Assembly (NCBI RefSeq): GCF_015101885.1
Contig: NZ_CP062941.1
Location: forward strand, 248,001-312,000
DNA: 64,000 nt
Source of the DNA: Massilia litorea
GTDB taxonomy: Bacteria > Pseudomonadota > Gammaproteobacteria > Burkholderiales > Burkholderiaceae_D
Direction: 5' to 3'
Notes under the pieces: model-generated
Told to the model about the DNA's origin: nothing
Database searches by the model: none
The model's input: the letters and a program-made list of their open reading frames with translations, nothing else
Shown here: positions 10,971-20,836 of the stretch, piece by piece
Layout: each line of letters begins with the position of its first letter
How positions within the stretch are numbered: position 1 is the stretch's first letter
Program-made: the position numbers and the translations under genes

Positions 10971-11906
10971 TCACATCTGCGCCCATTCCTCGTGCATCTG
11001 CTTGACATACGAGGCCGGCGCATCGGCCGCCCCATCGAAAGACACGATCTCGTACGCATCCGGCCGCGCCAACAAAGCACGCAGCAGGTCGTTATTCAGC
11101 GCATGCCCCGATTTATGGGCCTCGTAGGCCGCCAGCAGCGGATGCCCGATCATGTACAAATCGCCGATCGCATCGAGAATCTTGTGCCGCACGAATTCGT
11201 CGTCGTAGCGCAGGCCGTCCGCATTCAGGATCCGGTATTCGTCCATCACGATCGCGTTTTCCAGCGAGCCGCCCCGTGCCAGGCCCATGCCGCGCAGGCT
11301 CTCGACGTCCTGCATGAAGCCGAAGGTGCGGGCGCGCGCCACGTCGTGCACATACGACACGTGCGCAAAATCGACCGTCGCGTTCTGCATGGTGCCGTCC
11401 ACCGCCGGGTGGTTGAATTCGATGAAGAAGTCGAGTTTGAAACCGTCGTGCGGTTTCAATTTCGCCCACTTTTCGTTGTTGCCCGCGCCGTGGCGCACTT
11501 CGACTTCCTTCAGCACGCGAATAAATTTCTTCGGCGCGGCCTGGTCCTGCACGCCGGCCTGCTGCAACAGGAACACGAAGGAGGACGCGGAGCCGTCCAT
11601 GATCGGGATTTCCTCGGCCGTCACTTCGATGTACAGGTTGTCGATGCCGAGGCCGGCGCAGGCCGACATCAGGTGTTCGACGGTCGAGACGCGCGCGTCG
11701 CCCTTGACCAGGACCGAGGCCATGCGCGTATCGCCGACGACCTCGGCGCTCGACGGGAATTCGACGACCGGGTCGAGGTCGACGCGGCGGAATACGATGC
11801 CGGTATCGACCGCGGCCGGGCGCAGCGTCAGTTCGACCTTGCGGCCCGAGTGCAGCCCGACGCCGGTCGTACGCACGAGTTCTTTGATGGTTCGTTGTTT
11901 GAGCAT
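10971..11906 (-). CDS. lpxC: UDP-3-O-acyl-N-acetylglucosamine deacetylase LpxC
   Basis: LpxC catalyses the committed step of lipid A synthesis, zinc-dependent removal of the acetyl group from UDP-3-O-acyl-GlcNAc, in the cytoplasm. The 311-residue product has zinc ligands His78 (EHLMSA), His241 and Asp245 ([11 protein letters not shown]), and the catalytic His268 in HKSGH. The glutamate in the [14 protein letters not shown] block is also present. Length fits the family (305-311). It is a single gene here, separated from ftsZ by the exporter, peroxiredoxin and sigma-remnant region. The C-terminal residues, which influence FtsH turnover in enterobacteria, differ here, so regulation by proteolysis cannot be assumed. 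Confidence 0.97.
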   Translation of the reverse strand: MLKQRTIKELVRTTGVGLHSGRKVELTLRPAAVDTGIVFRRVDLDPVVEFPSSAEVVGDTRMASVLVKGDARVSTVEHLMSACAGLGIDNLYIEVTAEEIPIMDGSASSFVFLLQQAGVQDQAAPKKFIRVLKEVEVRHGAGNNEKWAKLKPHDGFKLDFFIEFNHPAVDGTMQNATVDFAHVSYVHDVARARTFGFMQDVESLRGMGLARGGSLENAIVMDEYRILNADGLRYDDEFVRHKILDAIGDLYMIGHPLLAAYEAHKSGHALNNDLLRALLARPDAYEIVSFDGAADAPASYVKQMHEEWAQM

Positions 11907-11996
11907 GAGCCGATTATATCGTCGCTGGCAAATCGCTGCCGGACTCGACCCTTGCAGCGAGGCAATGGATGAGCTAACCGATGCGCAAAGGCGACA

Positions 11997-12893
11997 CTAC
12001 GGATGCTCGCTCTCCGCATGTGTTTTCTCGTGTCGAATCAGATAGATACCGCTGCCGATGATGATCGCTGCCCCGACCAGGGTGTACTCGTCGGGCAGGG
12101 TCTGCCACAGCAGCCAGTCGATCGCCACGCCCCAGGCCAGGGCCGAATACTCGAAGGGTGCGACCACCGAGGCCTCGCCGTGGCTGAAGGCCTCCGTGAT
12201 CGCCAGCTGGCCGAAGAAGCCGGAAATCGCCAGTCCGAGCAGCAGCCAGACGTGGGCCGGGTCGAGCGCCACCCAGTTCGGCGCGGCCAGCGTACTCGCG
12301 CCGATCGCCATCAGCAGCATCAGCCAGAACATCATCTGGCGCGTGGAATTGGTGCGCGCCTGCACGCGCGCCGCGATTGCGGAAATGGCGTAGCAGACGG
12401 CCGAGGCCAGGATGGCGAGACCGCCCAGGGTCAGCATGCCCTCGCCTTCCGGTCGCAGCACGACCAGCACGCCGCCGAGGCCCACGAAAATGGCGATCCA
12501 GCGTGCCAGGTCGACGGTCTCTTTCAGGAAGAACACCGACATCGCCGTGATCAGCGCGGGCGCGATGAAGAAGATCGAATAGGCTTCCGCCAGGCTGAGT
12601 TTTTTCAGCCCGAATGCGAACAGCGCCAGCATGCCGATGCCGAGCGCGCCGCGCAGCAGGTGCAGGCCCGGCTTCACCTGCAGCATGGTCGAGAAGCCGC
12701 CGCGCCAGGCGACATAGGCGCAGACCAGCGGCAGCGAGGACAGCGAACGCAGGGCCGCGACCTGCATCGCCGGATAGTGGGCGGCGAGCAGTTTCATCGC
12801 CGTGTCCATCAATGAGAACATGACGACCGCGATCAGCATCGCGTAGATGCTGCGCAGGTTGCCGCTTACTTTGCTTTGTGCGTGGGCTTGCAT
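11997..12893 (-). CDS. EamA/DMT-family transporter
   Basis: A 298-residue inner-membrane protein of the drug/metabolite transporter superfamily with about ten hydrophobic helices in two EamA repeats (roughly residues 13-145 and 155-290). It lies between lpxC and the peroxiredoxin gene on the same strand. Members export amino acids, metabolites or drugs; the substrate cannot be read from the sequence. The ATG at 12893 gives a short basic cytoplasmic N-terminus before the first helix. Spacing to neighbours is about 60-90 bp, and a terminator-like hairpin separates it from the peroxiredoxin gene. Confidence 0.85.
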   Translation of the reverse strand: MQAHAQSKVSGNLRSIYAMLIAVVMFSLMDTAMKLLAAHYPAMQVAALRSLSSLPLVCAYVAWRGGFSTMLQVKPGLHLLRGALGIGMLALFAFGLKKLSLAEAYSIFFIAPALITAMSVFFLKETVDLARWIAIFVGLGGVLVVLRPEGEGMLTLGGLAILASAVCYAISAIAARVQARTNSTRQMMFWLMLLMAIGASTLAAPNWVALDPAHVWLLLGLAISGFFGQLAITEAFSHGEASVVAPFEYSALAWGVAIDWLLWQTLPDEYTLVGAAIIIGSGIYLIRHEKTHAESEHP

Positions 12894-12914
12894 GGGCTAC
12901 GGAATAAAATGAAA

Positions 12915-12932
12915 ACGGCGCCGCAGCGCCGT
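12915..12932 (-). terminator. Terminator downstream of the peroxiredoxin gene
   Basis: On the minus strand ACGGCGC and GCGCCGT form a 7-bp stem with a 4-nt loop followed by TTTCATTTTATT. This is a plausible intrinsic terminator just after the peroxiredoxin stop. Confidence 0.7.
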
Positions 12933-12955
12933 CGGGTGATGCGGGGGAGCCGGAA

Positions 12956-13459
12956 TCAGCCCAGTTGCGACAGCATCGTTTCGGCGCTCGAGACGTCGAA
13001 GCCGCCCTGCTCCACGTTCAGCTGTTTCACCACGCCGTCTTCCACCAGCATCGAGTAGCGCTGCGAACGCGTGCCCATGTTGTGCTTCGAGAAGTCCGCG
13101 TCCAGGCCGAGGGCCTTGGTGAAGGAAGCGTTACCGTCGGCCATCATGCGCACGATGCCGGTCGATTTCTGGTCGCGGCCCCAGGCGCCCATGACGAAGG
13201 CGTCGTTGACCGAGATGCACCAGATTTCGTCCACGCCTTTGGCCTTCAGGGCGGCGGCGTTCTGGACATAGCCAGGCACGTGCTTGGCCGAGCAGGTCGG
13301 CGTGAAGGCGCCCGGCAGGCCGAAGATCGCGATCTTCTTGCCTTTTACCAGGTCGGCGACCTGGAACACGTTCGGGCCGAGCGAGCAGCCTTCGGTTTCG
13401 GTCTCGATGAATTCAGCCAGGGTGCCTTCCGGCAGGCGCTCGCCAATCTTGATGGTCAT
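12956..13459 (-). CDS. Peroxiredoxin, Prx5 (atypical 2-Cys) family
   Basis: A 167-residue thiol peroxidase of the Prx5/AhpE-like redoxin group that reduces H2O2 and organic hydroperoxides using glutathione/glutaredoxin or thioredoxin. The peroxidatic Cys56 sits in the family motif PGAFTPTCSAKHVPGY (residues 49-64). Other cysteines occur at residue 25 and in the IWCISVND strand, so the resolving mechanism is uncertain. No glutaredoxin domain is fused. A peroxiredoxin gene between ftsZ and lpxC is common in Burkholderiales (family knowledge), so its presence here is ordinary. Confidence 0.93.
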   Translation of the reverse strand: MTIKIGERLPEGTLAEFIETETEGCSLGPNVFQVADLVKGKKIAIFGLPGAFTPTCSAKHVPGYVQNAAALKAKGVDEIWCISVNDAFVMGAWGRDQKSTGIVRMMADGNASFTKALGLDADFSKHNMGTRSQRYSMLVEDGVVKQLNVEQGGFDVSSAETMLSQLG

Positions 13460-13596
13460 GGATTAATCCTCAGGTGTTATTTTGAAAACCTTGCCAGTAT
13501 GCCTGATGCGCACAAGGCTTGCACGGCGCGGCTTCGCCCGCCCTGCTGTCACAACACCCGGTGCCCGCGCGTCTTGTCCTCATCCCTGCTCTACAC

Positions 13597-13764
13597 TGGC
13601 TCGAGGACGCCTGGCTGCGCTGGCACGGCAGTGCCCGGGCGAATGCGAAAAATCGCGTGCAGTCGCCCGAAGCCTGGCTGGTCACGGTCACGACGCGCCT
13701 GGCGATCGAGCGCCTGCGCAGCCGCAAGAGCGAGCGCGAGACCTATATCGATAAATCCTGGGAC
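13597..13764 (+). pseudogene. Remnant of an ECF (SigJ-like) RNA polymerase sigma factor
   Basis: The frame encodes LEDAWLRWHGSARANAKNRV, then QSPEAWLVTVTTRLAIERLR and SRKSERETYI. This is the region-2-to-linker segment of SigJ-type ECF sigma factors (usual form ...AEDAVQDAWLRW...RSPEAWLVTVTTRL). The N-terminal half of region 2 and all of region 4 and the SnoaL-like tail are missing. The 3' end of the similarity is cut at the first base of the REP-like repeat at 13765. An open frame of 93 codons (13519-13800) covers it, but the upstream part shows no similarity and the downstream part is repeat DNA. It is therefore called a decayed fragment, not a gene. Confidence 0.7.
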
Positions 13765-13876
13765 GTAGGGTGGGCGGGTCTCCCGCCCACGCGGCCATAG
13801 TCAGCGGCGAGATCGTCCGGCACGATACCGGAACCGTTATCGATCAGCGCGTGGGCGGGAAACCCGCCCACCCTAC
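13765..13876. repeat. REP-like inverted pair next to the sigma-factor remnant
   Basis: GTAGGGTGGGCGGG...CCCGCCCACGCG at the left and CGCGTGGGCGGG...CCCGCCCACCCTAC at the right are inverted copies around a ~45-bp centre. This is the BIME-like arrangement of the dispersed family. The element truncates the sigma-factor remnant. The rest of the 13460-13969 interval holds this element, the remnant and the ftsZ terminator; no intact gene was found. Confidence 0.8.
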
Positions 13877-13914
13877 CGGTATTGCCGGACGCAATCGATG
13901 AACGCATAAAAAAA

Positions 13915-13946
13915 CCGGGACCGGAGCGCGAGCTCCGATCCCGGTT
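13915..13946. terminator. Terminator downstream of ftsZ
   Basis: A long hairpin (CCGGGACCGGAGC / GCTCCGATCCCGG with one mismatch) lies 24 bp beyond the ftsZ stop. On the minus strand it is followed by TTTTTTTAT. It ends the dcw transcript. Confidence 0.85.
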
Positions 13947-13969
13947 GTATTTAACTAAACGATTTACGC

Positions 13970-15166
13970 TCAGTCGGCTTGCTTACGCAGGAAAGCCGGA
14001 ATGTCGTAGGTCTCGACGCCATTGCGCTGCATCGCCTGCACCTGCTCCGATGCCTGCTCGCGGCGCCACACGGCCGGCTGCTTCATGCCGGCGTCGCCGC
14101 CGGTCGCTGCGTGGCCCATGGTGACGCCGGCGGTGACCGATGCCGTGCCGGCCATCATCGGCGCATTGTAGGTACCGGTGCGCAGCACCTGCTGCGGCTG
14201 CACCAGCTGCATCTTCTTGGCTTTGCCCAGACCCGTGGCAACCACGGTCACGCGGATCTCGTCGCCCATCTCGTCGTCGTAGGCGATGCCTTGTGCGATC
14301 GATGCGTCCGGAGCGGCAAAGGCGCGCACGGCAGCCATGACTTCCTTGATCTCCTTACCTTTCAGGCCACGCGAAGCGGTGACGTTCACCAGCACGCCCT
14401 TGGCGCCCGACAGGTCGATACCGTCCAGCAGCGGCGAAGCGACGGCCTGCTCGGCGGCGATGCGCGCGCGGTCCACGCCGGAAGCGGTGGCGGTGCCCAT
14501 CATGGCCTTGCCCTGCTCGCTCATGATCGTCTTGACGTCGTTGAAGTCGACGTTGATGTGACCCGGCACGTTGATGATCTCGGCGATACCGGCAACGGCG
14601 TTGTTGAGCACGTCGTCGGCATGCTTCATCCACTCGAGCATCGATTCGTCTTCGTAGATGTCTTCCAGCTTTTCGTTGAGGATGATGATCAGCGAGTCGA
14701 CATGCTTCGACAGTTCTTCGAGGCCCGCCTCGGCGACGTCCATGCACTTCTGGCCTTCGTACGAGAACGGCTTCGAGACCACGGCCACCGTCAGGGCGCC
14801 CATGGTTTTCGCCACTTCGGCCACGATCGGTGCGGCGCCGGTACCGGTGCCGCCGCCCATGCCGGCAGCGATGAAGACCATGTGCGCGCCGCGCAGCGAA
14901 TCTTCGATGCGGCTACGGGTCTGCTCGGCCAGCTGGCGGCCGATTTCCGGGCGCATGCCGGCACCCAGGCCGGACTCGCCGATCTGGATGATGTTGTTCG
15001 CGCTCGACGCAGCCAGCGCCTGGGCATCGGTGTTGGCGGCGATGAACTCGACGCCCGACACACCTTTGTTGATCATGTGCTGCACCGCGTTGCCGCCTGC
15101 ACCACCCACGCCGACGACCTTGATCACCGTTCCCAGTGCTGCGTTATCGACCATATCGAACTCCAT
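13970..15166 (-). CDS. ftsZ: Cell division GTPase FtsZ
   Basis: FtsZ is the tubulin-like GTPase that forms the cytokinetic ring. The 398-residue product has the N-terminal nucleotide-binding loop GVGGAGGNAV (about 19-28) and the tubulin signature GGGTGTG (about 105-111). The C-terminal peptide DIPAFLRKQAD binds FtsA and other partners. The ATG at 15166 gives the usual MEFDMVDN start and has TAGGAG upstream; a further in-frame start at 15187 is rejected. It is the last gene of the dcw cluster, 149 bp after ftsA. A TATAAT in that spacer suggests extra promoter activity for ftsZ. Confidence 0.98.
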   Translation of the reverse strand: MEFDMVDNAALGTVIKVVGVGGAGGNAVQHMINKGVSGVEFIAANTDAQALAASSANNIIQIGESGLGAGMRPEIGRQLAEQTRSRIEDSLRGAHMVFIAAGMGGGTGTGAAPIVAEVAKTMGALTVAVVSKPFSYEGQKCMDVAEAGLEELSKHVDSLIIILNEKLEDIYEDESMLEWMKHADDVLNNAVAGIAEIINVPGHINVDFNDVKTIMSEQGKAMMGTATASGVDRARIAAEQAVASPLLDGIDLSGAKGVLVNVTASRGLKGKEIKEVMAAVRAFAAPDASIAQGIAYDDEMGDEIRVTVVATGLGKAKKMQLVQPQQVLRTGTYNAPMMAGTASVTAGVTMGHAATGGDAGMKQPAVWRREQASEQVQAMQRNGVETYDIPAFLRKQAD

Positions 15167-15251
15167 GATGTCACTCCTAATTTTCAAAGTGCACTATCCA
15201 TGCACCAAACCTCATAAGGGTATCAGGCCTAGCGCTTGGATACTGCTTAGT

Positions 15252-15257
15252 ATTATA
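15252..15257 (-). promoter_or_regulatory. Candidate ftsZ promoter -10 element
   Basis: The minus strand reads TATAAT, a perfect -10, about 85 bp upstream of the ftsZ start in the ftsA-ftsZ spacer. The -35 position (TCGATA, 17 bp upstream) is weak. An internal promoter raising ftsZ over the rest of the cluster is well known in other bacteria, which supports the call. Confidence 0.55.
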
Positions 15258-15315
15258 AAAAAATATGTGTTTTGTATCGAATCAAATACGCTTGGCTGAC
15301 TGCGCCGATTGCTGC

Positions 15316-16548
15316 TTAGAAATTCCCCAAGAACCATTCCTTCATACGTTGCCACACCGCCTTTACCGAGCCATCCTGACGCGTAACGATGTGGCCCCGC
15401 AAATACTGTTTTTTCGCTTCCATCAACAGGCCCAGCACCGTCGCGTAGCGCGGGCTGCGGACCACGTCGGCCAGCTGGCCGCGGTAGTCCGGCGTGCCCA
15501 GGCGCGTCGGTTTCAGGAACATGTCTTCGGCCATCTCGATCATCCCCGGCATCATCGAGGTGCCACCGGTGAGCACGATGCCCGACGACAGCACGCCCTC
15601 GTAGCCGGACTCGCGCACCACCTGGTGCACCATCGCGAACAGCTCTTCGACACGCGGTTCGATGACGGCGGCCAGCGCCTGGCGCGAGAGCGAACGCGGA
15701 CCGCGGTCGCCCAGGCCCGGCACTTCCAGGGTCTCGCCCGGATCGGCCAGCACCTGCTTGGCGACGCCGTAGCGCAGCTTGATTTCTTCGGCTTCGCCGG
15801 TCGGCGTGCGCAGCGCCATCGCGATGTCGCTGGTGATCTGGTCGCCGGCGATGGGGATCACGGCCGTGTGGCGGATTGCGCCGTCGGAAAACACCGCGAT
15901 GTCGGTGGTGCCGCCGCCGATGTCGATGATGACGACGCCGAGTTCCTTCTCGTCGTTCGTCAGCACCGCGTCGGCCGAGGCCATCGGCTGCAGGATCAGG
16001 TCCGACACTTCCAGGCCGCAGCGGCGCACGCACTTGACGATGTTCTGCACCGCCGACACCGCGCCGGTGACGATGTGCACGCGCACTTCCAGGCGGATGC
16101 CGCTCATGCCGATCGGCTCGCGCACGTCTTCCTGGTTGTCGACGATGAATTCCTGCGGCACCGTGTGCAGCAGCTGCTGGTCGGTCGGGATGTTGACCGC
16201 TTTCGCCGTCTCGATCACGCGCGCGACGTCGGTCTGCGTGACTTCCTTGTCCTTGATCGCAACCATGCCGCTCGAATTGAAGGAGCGGATATGGCTGCCG
16301 GCGATGCCTGCGTAGACATTGCGGATCTTGCAGTCGGCCATCAGCTCGGCCTCCTCGAGCGCGCGCTGGATCGATTCGACGGTGGCCTCGATGTTGACCA
16401 CAACGCCCTTCTTCAATCCCTTCGACTCGTGCTGACCGAGGCCGATGACCTCGTGGCGTCCGTCGGACATCACCTCGGCCACCACCGCCACCACCTTCGA
16501 GGTGCCGATGTCGAGGCCGACGATCAGGTTTTTCGCGTCTTTTGTCAT
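15316..16548 (-). CDS. ftsA: Cell division protein FtsA
   Basis: FtsA is the actin-like ATPase that tethers FtsZ filaments to the inner membrane. The 410-residue product shows the phosphate-1 motif VGLDIGTSKV near residues 9-18, the VIIDIGGGTTDI phosphate-2 block near 205-216 and the ILTGGTSMM adenosine motif. The C-terminal amphipathic helix (VWQRMKEWFLGNF) is the membrane-targeting sequence. It starts 11 bp after ftsQ, the standard ftsQ-ftsA-ftsZ order. Confidence 0.97.
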   Translation of the reverse strand: MTKDAKNLIVGLDIGTSKVVAVVAEVMSDGRHEVIGLGQHESKGLKKGVVVNIEATVESIQRALEEAELMADCKIRNVYAGIAGSHIRSFNSSGMVAIKDKEVTQTDVARVIETAKAVNIPTDQQLLHTVPQEFIVDNQEDVREPIGMSGIRLEVRVHIVTGAVSAVQNIVKCVRRCGLEVSDLILQPMASADAVLTNDEKELGVVIIDIGGGTTDIAVFSDGAIRHTAVIPIAGDQITSDIAMALRTPTGEAEEIKLRYGVAKQVLADPGETLEVPGLGDRGPRSLSRQALAAVIEPRVEELFAMVHQVVRESGYEGVLSSGIVLTGGTSMMPGMIEMAEDMFLKPTRLGTPDYRGQLADVVRSPRYATVLGLLMEAKKQYLRGHIVTRQDGSVKAVWQRMKEWFLGNF

Positions 16549-16559
16549 TGCTCGCCTGC

Positions 16560-17387
16560 TTAGATTTGCTTTGTTGGCTTGTTAGTCGGAGTTTTTGTTT
16601 TCTTCTTCGCCGCGGCCTTCACAGGCTTGGTGGCATCCGTCGGCACAGTCAAGGCCGCGGAGGACAGCGCCAGCCCGTTCGGGTAGCGCATGTCGATCGT
16701 ATCGATGCGGCCTTCCTGCAGCCGGGCGACCAGCTGCGGGTAGACCCCGACCAGGCGCTGCACGCGCGCCTTGACGGTGTTCTTGTCCTGCTCGCGGCCG
16801 AGCTCCACGCTCATGCCGTTGTCCAGCTTGACGGTCCAGGCGTAACGCGAGGACAGCGCCAGTTCCTGCGGCACCAGTTTCACCGGCGCGAACCACGAGC
16901 GCAATTCGGAGAAGCGCGCCAGCACATCCTTCTCGCTGCCGGCGGGTCCGACAAAGGCCGGCAGTTCGTGGTCGTCGTCGGCCTCGGCGATATTGGCGGT
17001 AAATACATCGCCCTTCACCGACAGCAGGCGGCCTTCGCCCCAGGTGCCGAGCGCTTCGTGCTCTTCCACTTCCACGATGAGGCCGTTCGGCCACTCGCGG
17101 CGCACCGTTGCGCGGCGTACCCAGGGCACCGCCTCGAAGGTCGTGCGCACCTGCTCCAGGTCCGTCGTGAAGAAATTCCCGCGGATCTTGCCAAGGACGC
17201 TGTTCCGTACCGTCAGTTCGTTCACGTGCTTCAGGTCGATCTTGTACAAGCTCTCGATGCGCACTTCGCGCAAGGTGAACATCGGCCGCTGCGACAGCCA
17301 CCACACGCCGCTCGCGATACCGGCGAGCAGCGTCGCCGCCAGCAGCGTGCTGGCGGTGGCGTTGAGGGCGCGTACGTCATGCCACAT
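16560..17387 (-). CDS. ftsQ: Cell division protein FtsQ
   Basis: FtsQ is a bitopic divisome protein that links early and late proteins through FtsB/FtsL. The 275-residue product has one membrane helix (about residues 12-32, ending WWLSQ), a POTRA domain (about 36-105, starting FTLREVRIES) and the beta domain with the VEVEEHEALGTWGE segment. An unusual Lys/Thr/Pro-rich tail (about 255-275) follows the folded part and is probably periplasmic. It lies 4 bp after ddl. Confidence 0.95.
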   Translation of the reverse strand: MWHDVRALNATASTLLAATLLAGIASGVWWLSQRPMFTLREVRIESLYKIDLKHVNELTVRNSVLGKIRGNFFTTDLEQVRTTFEAVPWVRRATVRREWPNGLIVEVEEHEALGTWGEGRLLSVKGDVFTANIAEADDDHELPAFVGPAGSEKDVLARFSELRSWFAPVKLVPQELALSSRYAWTVKLDNGMSVELGREQDKNTVKARVQRLVGVYPQLVARLQEGRIDTIDMRYPNGLALSSAALTVPTDATKPVKAAAKKKTKTPTNKPTKQI

Positions 17388-17391
17388 TCTT

Positions 17392-18348
17392 TTAGCCTTG
17401 TGCCTTTACCATCTTGCAGCGCGCCGAACGCAGGATCTCGACGCACAGGTCTTCATAGCTGATACCCACCGCGCGCGCCGCCATCGGCACCAGCGAGTGG
17501 CCCGTCATGCCCGGCGAAGTATTGACTTCCAACAGGAACGGACGCATGTCGCTTTCGCGTACCAGCACGTCGACCCGGGCCCAGCCTTCGCAGCCGAGGG
17601 CGCGGTAGGCGTCCACGGCGTGCTTCTGGATCTCGGCAGTCAGTGCATCCGGCAGCTGCGCCGGGCAGTGGTACTGGACGTCGTCCGTGAAATACTTGTT
17701 CTGGTAGTCGTAGTTGCCCTGCGGAGCCACGATCTCGACGATCGGCAGCGCGCGCGCATGCTTGCCGGTGCCGAGCACGGCGACCGTGAACTCGCGGCCG
17801 GTGACGAATTCCTCGGCGAGGATGACTTCGTCGAAACCCGCGGCCAGGGCCACGGCAGCTTCGAACTCTTCGGCCTTTTCCACTTTCGTGATGCCGATGG
17901 TCGAGCCTTCGAGCGGCGGCTTGACGATCAGCGGCAGGCCCAGTTCGGCGACGACTTTATCCAGGTCGTCGCCCGGGGCGACGGTCGCGTAGCGCGGGGT
18001 CGGGATGTTTTTCGACAGCCAGATGATCTTGGTGGTGATCTTGTCCATGCCGACGGAGGACGCCATGACGCCGCTGCCGGTGTAGGGAATGCCGAGCTGT
18101 TCGAGGGCGCCCTGCAGGCTGCCGTCTTCGCCGTAGCGGCCGTGCAGCGCGATGAAGACGCAGTCGAATTTTTCCGCGGCCAGTTCGGCCAGCGTCCGCT
18201 CGGCCGGGTCGAAGCCGTGGGCGTCGATGCCGCGGCTCTGCAGGGCCTGCAGCACGCCGGTGCCGGACAGGATGGAAATTTCGCGCTCGGCCGAACGGCC
18301 GCCGTACAGGACGCCGACCTTGCCGAAGTTGGTGATGATGTCGCTCAC
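17392..18348 (-). CDS. ddl: D-alanine--D-alanine ligase
   Basis: An ATP-grasp ligase that joins two D-alanines for the peptidoglycan pentapeptide. The 318-residue product has the N-terminal [21 protein letters not shown] block, with [12 protein letters not shown] near residues 69-80, a central [18 protein letters not shown]-grasp region and a C-terminal [16 protein letters not shown] metal-binding motif. It is the short DdlB type. Its start overlaps the murC stop by 4 bp (ATGA), which points to coupled translation. Confidence 0.97.
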   Translation of the reverse strand: MSDIITNFGKVGVLYGGRSAEREISILSGTGVLQALQSRGIDAHGFDPAERTLAELAAEKFDCVFIALHGRYGEDGSLQGALEQLGIPYTGSGVMASSVGMDKITTKIIWLSKNIPTPRYATVAPGDDLDKVVAELGLPLIVKPPLEGSTIGITKVEKAEEFEAAVALAAGFDEVILAEEFVTGREFTVAVLGTGKHARALPIVEIVAPQGNYDYQNKYFTDDVQYHCPAQLPDALTAEIQKHAVDAYRALGCEGWARVDVLVRESDMRPFLLEVNTSPGMTGHSLVPMAARAVGISYEDLCVEILRSARCKMVKAQG

Positions 18349-19742
18349 GATGCTACCTTTTGTTCAGAAGTCAGTATGTTGGGAACGCCGCTGATCGAGC
18401 CCGCCCCCATGGTCAGCACGACGTCGCCGTCCTTGACTGCCTGGAGGATCGCGGCCGGCATCTCGGCGATGGTTTCCACGAAAATCGGTTCGATCTTGCC
18501 GCCGGCGCGCAGCGAGCGCGCCAGGGCGCGGCCGTCGGCCGCCACGATCGGGGCTTCCCCTGCCGGATACACTTCCGACAGCAGCAGCACGTCAGGGGCG
18601 CTCAGCACCTTGACGAAGTCCTCGAACAGGTCGCGCGTGCGGCTGTAGCGGTGCGGCTGGAAAGCCAGCACCAGGCGCCGGCCCGGATAGGCGGCGCGCG
18701 CGGCGGCCAGGGTCACCTCGGTCTCGACCGGATGGTGGCCGAAGTCGTCGACCAGGGTAAAACTGCCGCCGCCTTCGAGCGCCACTTCGCCGTAACGGGT
18801 GAAGCGGCGGCCGACGCCGCGGAATTCCAGCAGGCCCTGCGCGGTCGCGGTATCGTCGATGCCGATCTCGCGTGCGATGGCAATCGCCGAGCAGGCGTTC
18901 AGGACGTTGTGCATGCCCGGCTGGTTCAGCACGAACCTGGTGTCAGGGTACCCGTCCTGGCGCACCGTGAAATGCATGTGCACGCCTTCCGCATGGGCGT
19001 CCATTGCGCGCACCTGCGCGTCTTCGGCGAAGCCGTAGGTCGTCACGGGCTTCGTCACCTGCGGCAGGATCGAGCGCACGTGCTTGTCGTCGATGCACAT
19101 CATCACGCGGCCGTAGAACGGCAGGCGATGGGTAAAATTCACGAACGCGGCCTTCAGCTTCTCGAAGTCGTGTTCGTAGGTTTCCATGTGGTCGGCATCG
19201 ATGTTGGTGATCACCTCGATCATCGGCGTCAGGTTCAGGAAGGACGCGTCCGATTCGTCGGCTTCGGCCACGATGTAGTCGCCGGTACCCAGCTTCGCAT
19301 TCGCACCTGCACTGTTCAATTTGCCGCCGATGACGAAAGTCGGATCGAGTCCGCCCTGCGCCAGTACGGATGCAACCAGGCTGGTCGTCGTCGTCTTGCC
19401 GTGGGTACCGGCGATCGCGATGCCGCGCTTCAGGCGCATCAGTTCGCCCAGCATGATCGCGCGCGGCACCACCGGAATCTGCGCGGCGCGCGCGGCCATC
19501 ACTTCCGGGTTGGCTTCGTTCACCGCGGTCGAGGTGACGACGGCGTCGGCCCCGATGATGTTGTCTTCCGCGTGGCCGAGGTAGACGCGCGCGCCCAGGT
19601 CCTTCAGGCGGGCGCTGGCCGCGTTGCTGCCCAGGTCCGAGCCCGAGACTTTATAGCCGAGGTTCAGCAGGACTTCGGCGATGCCGCTCATGCCGCTACC
19701 GCCGATGCCGACGAAATGAATGTGTTTGATCTTGTGTTTCAT
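18345..19742 (-). CDS. murC: UDP-N-acetylmuramate--L-alanine ligase MurC
   Basis: MurC adds L-alanine to UDP-MurNAc, the first peptide-stem step. The 465-residue product has the N-terminal Rossmann motif [10 protein letters not shown] (11-20), the ATP loop [10 protein letters not shown] (111-120) and the Mur ligase signature around DDFGHHPVE. It is followed by ddl with a 4-bp overlap and preceded by murG with 2 bp between. No murB lies in the cluster. Confidence 0.97.
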   Translation of the reverse strand: MKHKIKHIHFVGIGGSGMSGIAEVLLNLGYKVSGSDLGSNAASARLKDLGARVYLGHAEDNIIGADAVVTSTAVNEANPEVMAARAAQIPVVPRAIMLGELMRLKRGIAIAGTHGKTTTTSLVASVLAQGGLDPTFVIGGKLNSAGANAKLGTGDYIVAEADESDASFLNLTPMIEVITNIDADHMETYEHDFEKLKAAFVNFTHRLPFYGRVMMCIDDKHVRSILPQVTKPVTTYGFAEDAQVRAMDAHAEGVHMHFTVRQDGYPDTRFVLNQPGMHNVLNACSAIAIAREIGIDDTATAQGLLEFRGVGRRFTRYGEVALEGGGSFTLVDDFGHHPVETEVTLAAARAAYPGRRLVLAFQPHRYSRTRDLFEDFVKVLSAPDVLLLSEVYPAGEAPIVAADGRALARSLRAGGKIEPIFVETIAEMPAAILQAVKDGDVVLTMGAGSISGVPNILTSEQKVAS

Positions 19743-19744
19743 TC

Positions 19745-20836
19745 TTATTTTTTATTCTTTACCAGTTGTTCGAGCACGTCCGCAATTTCCTCGTTTGCAT
19801 GGCGCTTGCCGACACCGTGCGCCGCCTGGGCCATCGCCAGGCAGTCGGCACGCGTGGTCGACATCAGGAGCTGCGCCAGGCTCGTCGCCGACAGCTCTCC
19901 CTGCGCCAGGTGGATCGCCGCTTTTTGTTTGGCCATCCAGACCGCGTTGTCGCGCTGGTGGCTGGTGGTGCTGGCGACAAACGGCACCAGCACGCTGGCC
20001 ACGCCGGCCGCCGTCAGTTCCGACACGGTGATCGCGCCGGCGCGGCAGATCACCAGATCCGCCTGCGCGTAGGCGGCCGCCATGTCGTCGATGAAGTCGA
20101 CCACGTTCGCTTCCACTCCCGCCTGCGCATAGGCTGCGCGCAGGGCGTCGATATTCTTCTTGCCCGACTGGTGGGTCACGATCGGGCGCACATTCGCGTC
20201 GATCCGGGCCAGCGCCGCCGGCACGCTGTCGTTCAGCACCTTCGCGCCCAGGCTGCCGCCGACCACCAGCACGCGCAAGGGGCCGCTGCGGCCGTCGAAG
20301 CGCGTGGCCGGCAGCGGCAGCGCGAGGATCGCCTGGCGCACCGGATTGCCGGTGACGACAGCCTTGCCCGCGGCATTGCCGAAATCGGCCGGGAAGCCGA
20401 ACAGCACGCGCTGGGCGATCGGGCTGAGGGTCTTGTTCGACAACAGCAGGGCCGCGTCGGCATTCACCAGGGCCAGCGGAATACCGCGCGCGCGCGCCAT
20501 CAGGCCGCCCGGCACGGTGACATAGCCGCCCATGCCCAGCACCACGTCCGGCTTGCGCTTGCCGAGGTAACGCAGGCAGGCGCCGAAGCTGGCCGCCATT
20601 TTCACGGCGCCGGTGAGGGTATGCCGGATGCCCTTGCCGCGCAGGCCGGCGAAGTCGATGGTGTCCATCTCGATGCCGTGCTTCGGCACGAACTCGCGCT
20701 CCATGCCGTGCGCGGTGCCGAGCCAGCTGACGTTCCAGCCGCGCTCGCGCATGGTCTGGGCGATCGCCACGCCGGGGAAGATGTGGCCGCCGGTGCCGGC
20801 TGCCATGATCATGAGCTGCTTCACAGGCTTATTCAT
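19745..20836 (-). CDS. murG: Lipid II synthase MurG (UDP-GlcNAc transferase)
   Basis: MurG transfers GlcNAc from UDP-GlcNAc to lipid I on the inner face of the membrane. The 363-residue product shows the first glycine-rich loop [11 protein letters not shown] near residues 12-22, a second loop [15 protein letters not shown], and the UDP-binding region [16 protein letters not shown]. The ATG at 20836 shares one base with the TGA of ftsW (TGATG), so this start is chosen. Longer open frames upstream run through ftsW. Confidence 0.96.
   Translation of the reverse strand: MNKPVKQLMIMAAGTGGHIFPGVAIAQTMRERGWNVSWLGTAHGMEREFVPKHGIEMDTIDFAGLRGKGIRHTLTGAVKMAASFGACLRYLGKRKPDVVLGMGGYVTVPGGLMARARGIPLALVNADAALLLSNKTLSPIAQRVLFGFPADFGNAAGKAVVTGNPVRQAILALPLPATRFDGRSGPLRVLVVGGSLGAKVLNDSVPAALARIDANVRPIVTHQSGKKNIDALRAAYAQAGVEANVVDFIDDMAAAYAQADLVICRAGAITVSELTAAGVASVLVPFVASTTSHQRDNAVWMAKQKAAIHLAQGELSATSLAQLLMSTTRADCLAMAQAAHGVGKRHANEEIADVLEQLVKNKK

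Noticed and set aside
13519..13800. A 93-codon frame as an intact small gene
   Set aside because: Only the middle part resembles a sigma factor and the end is repeat DNA; called a remnant instead.
13765..13876. The clustered short repeats as a CRISPR array
   Set aside because: The units are palindromic pairs with no regular spacer length and no cas genes; they fit REP-like sequences.
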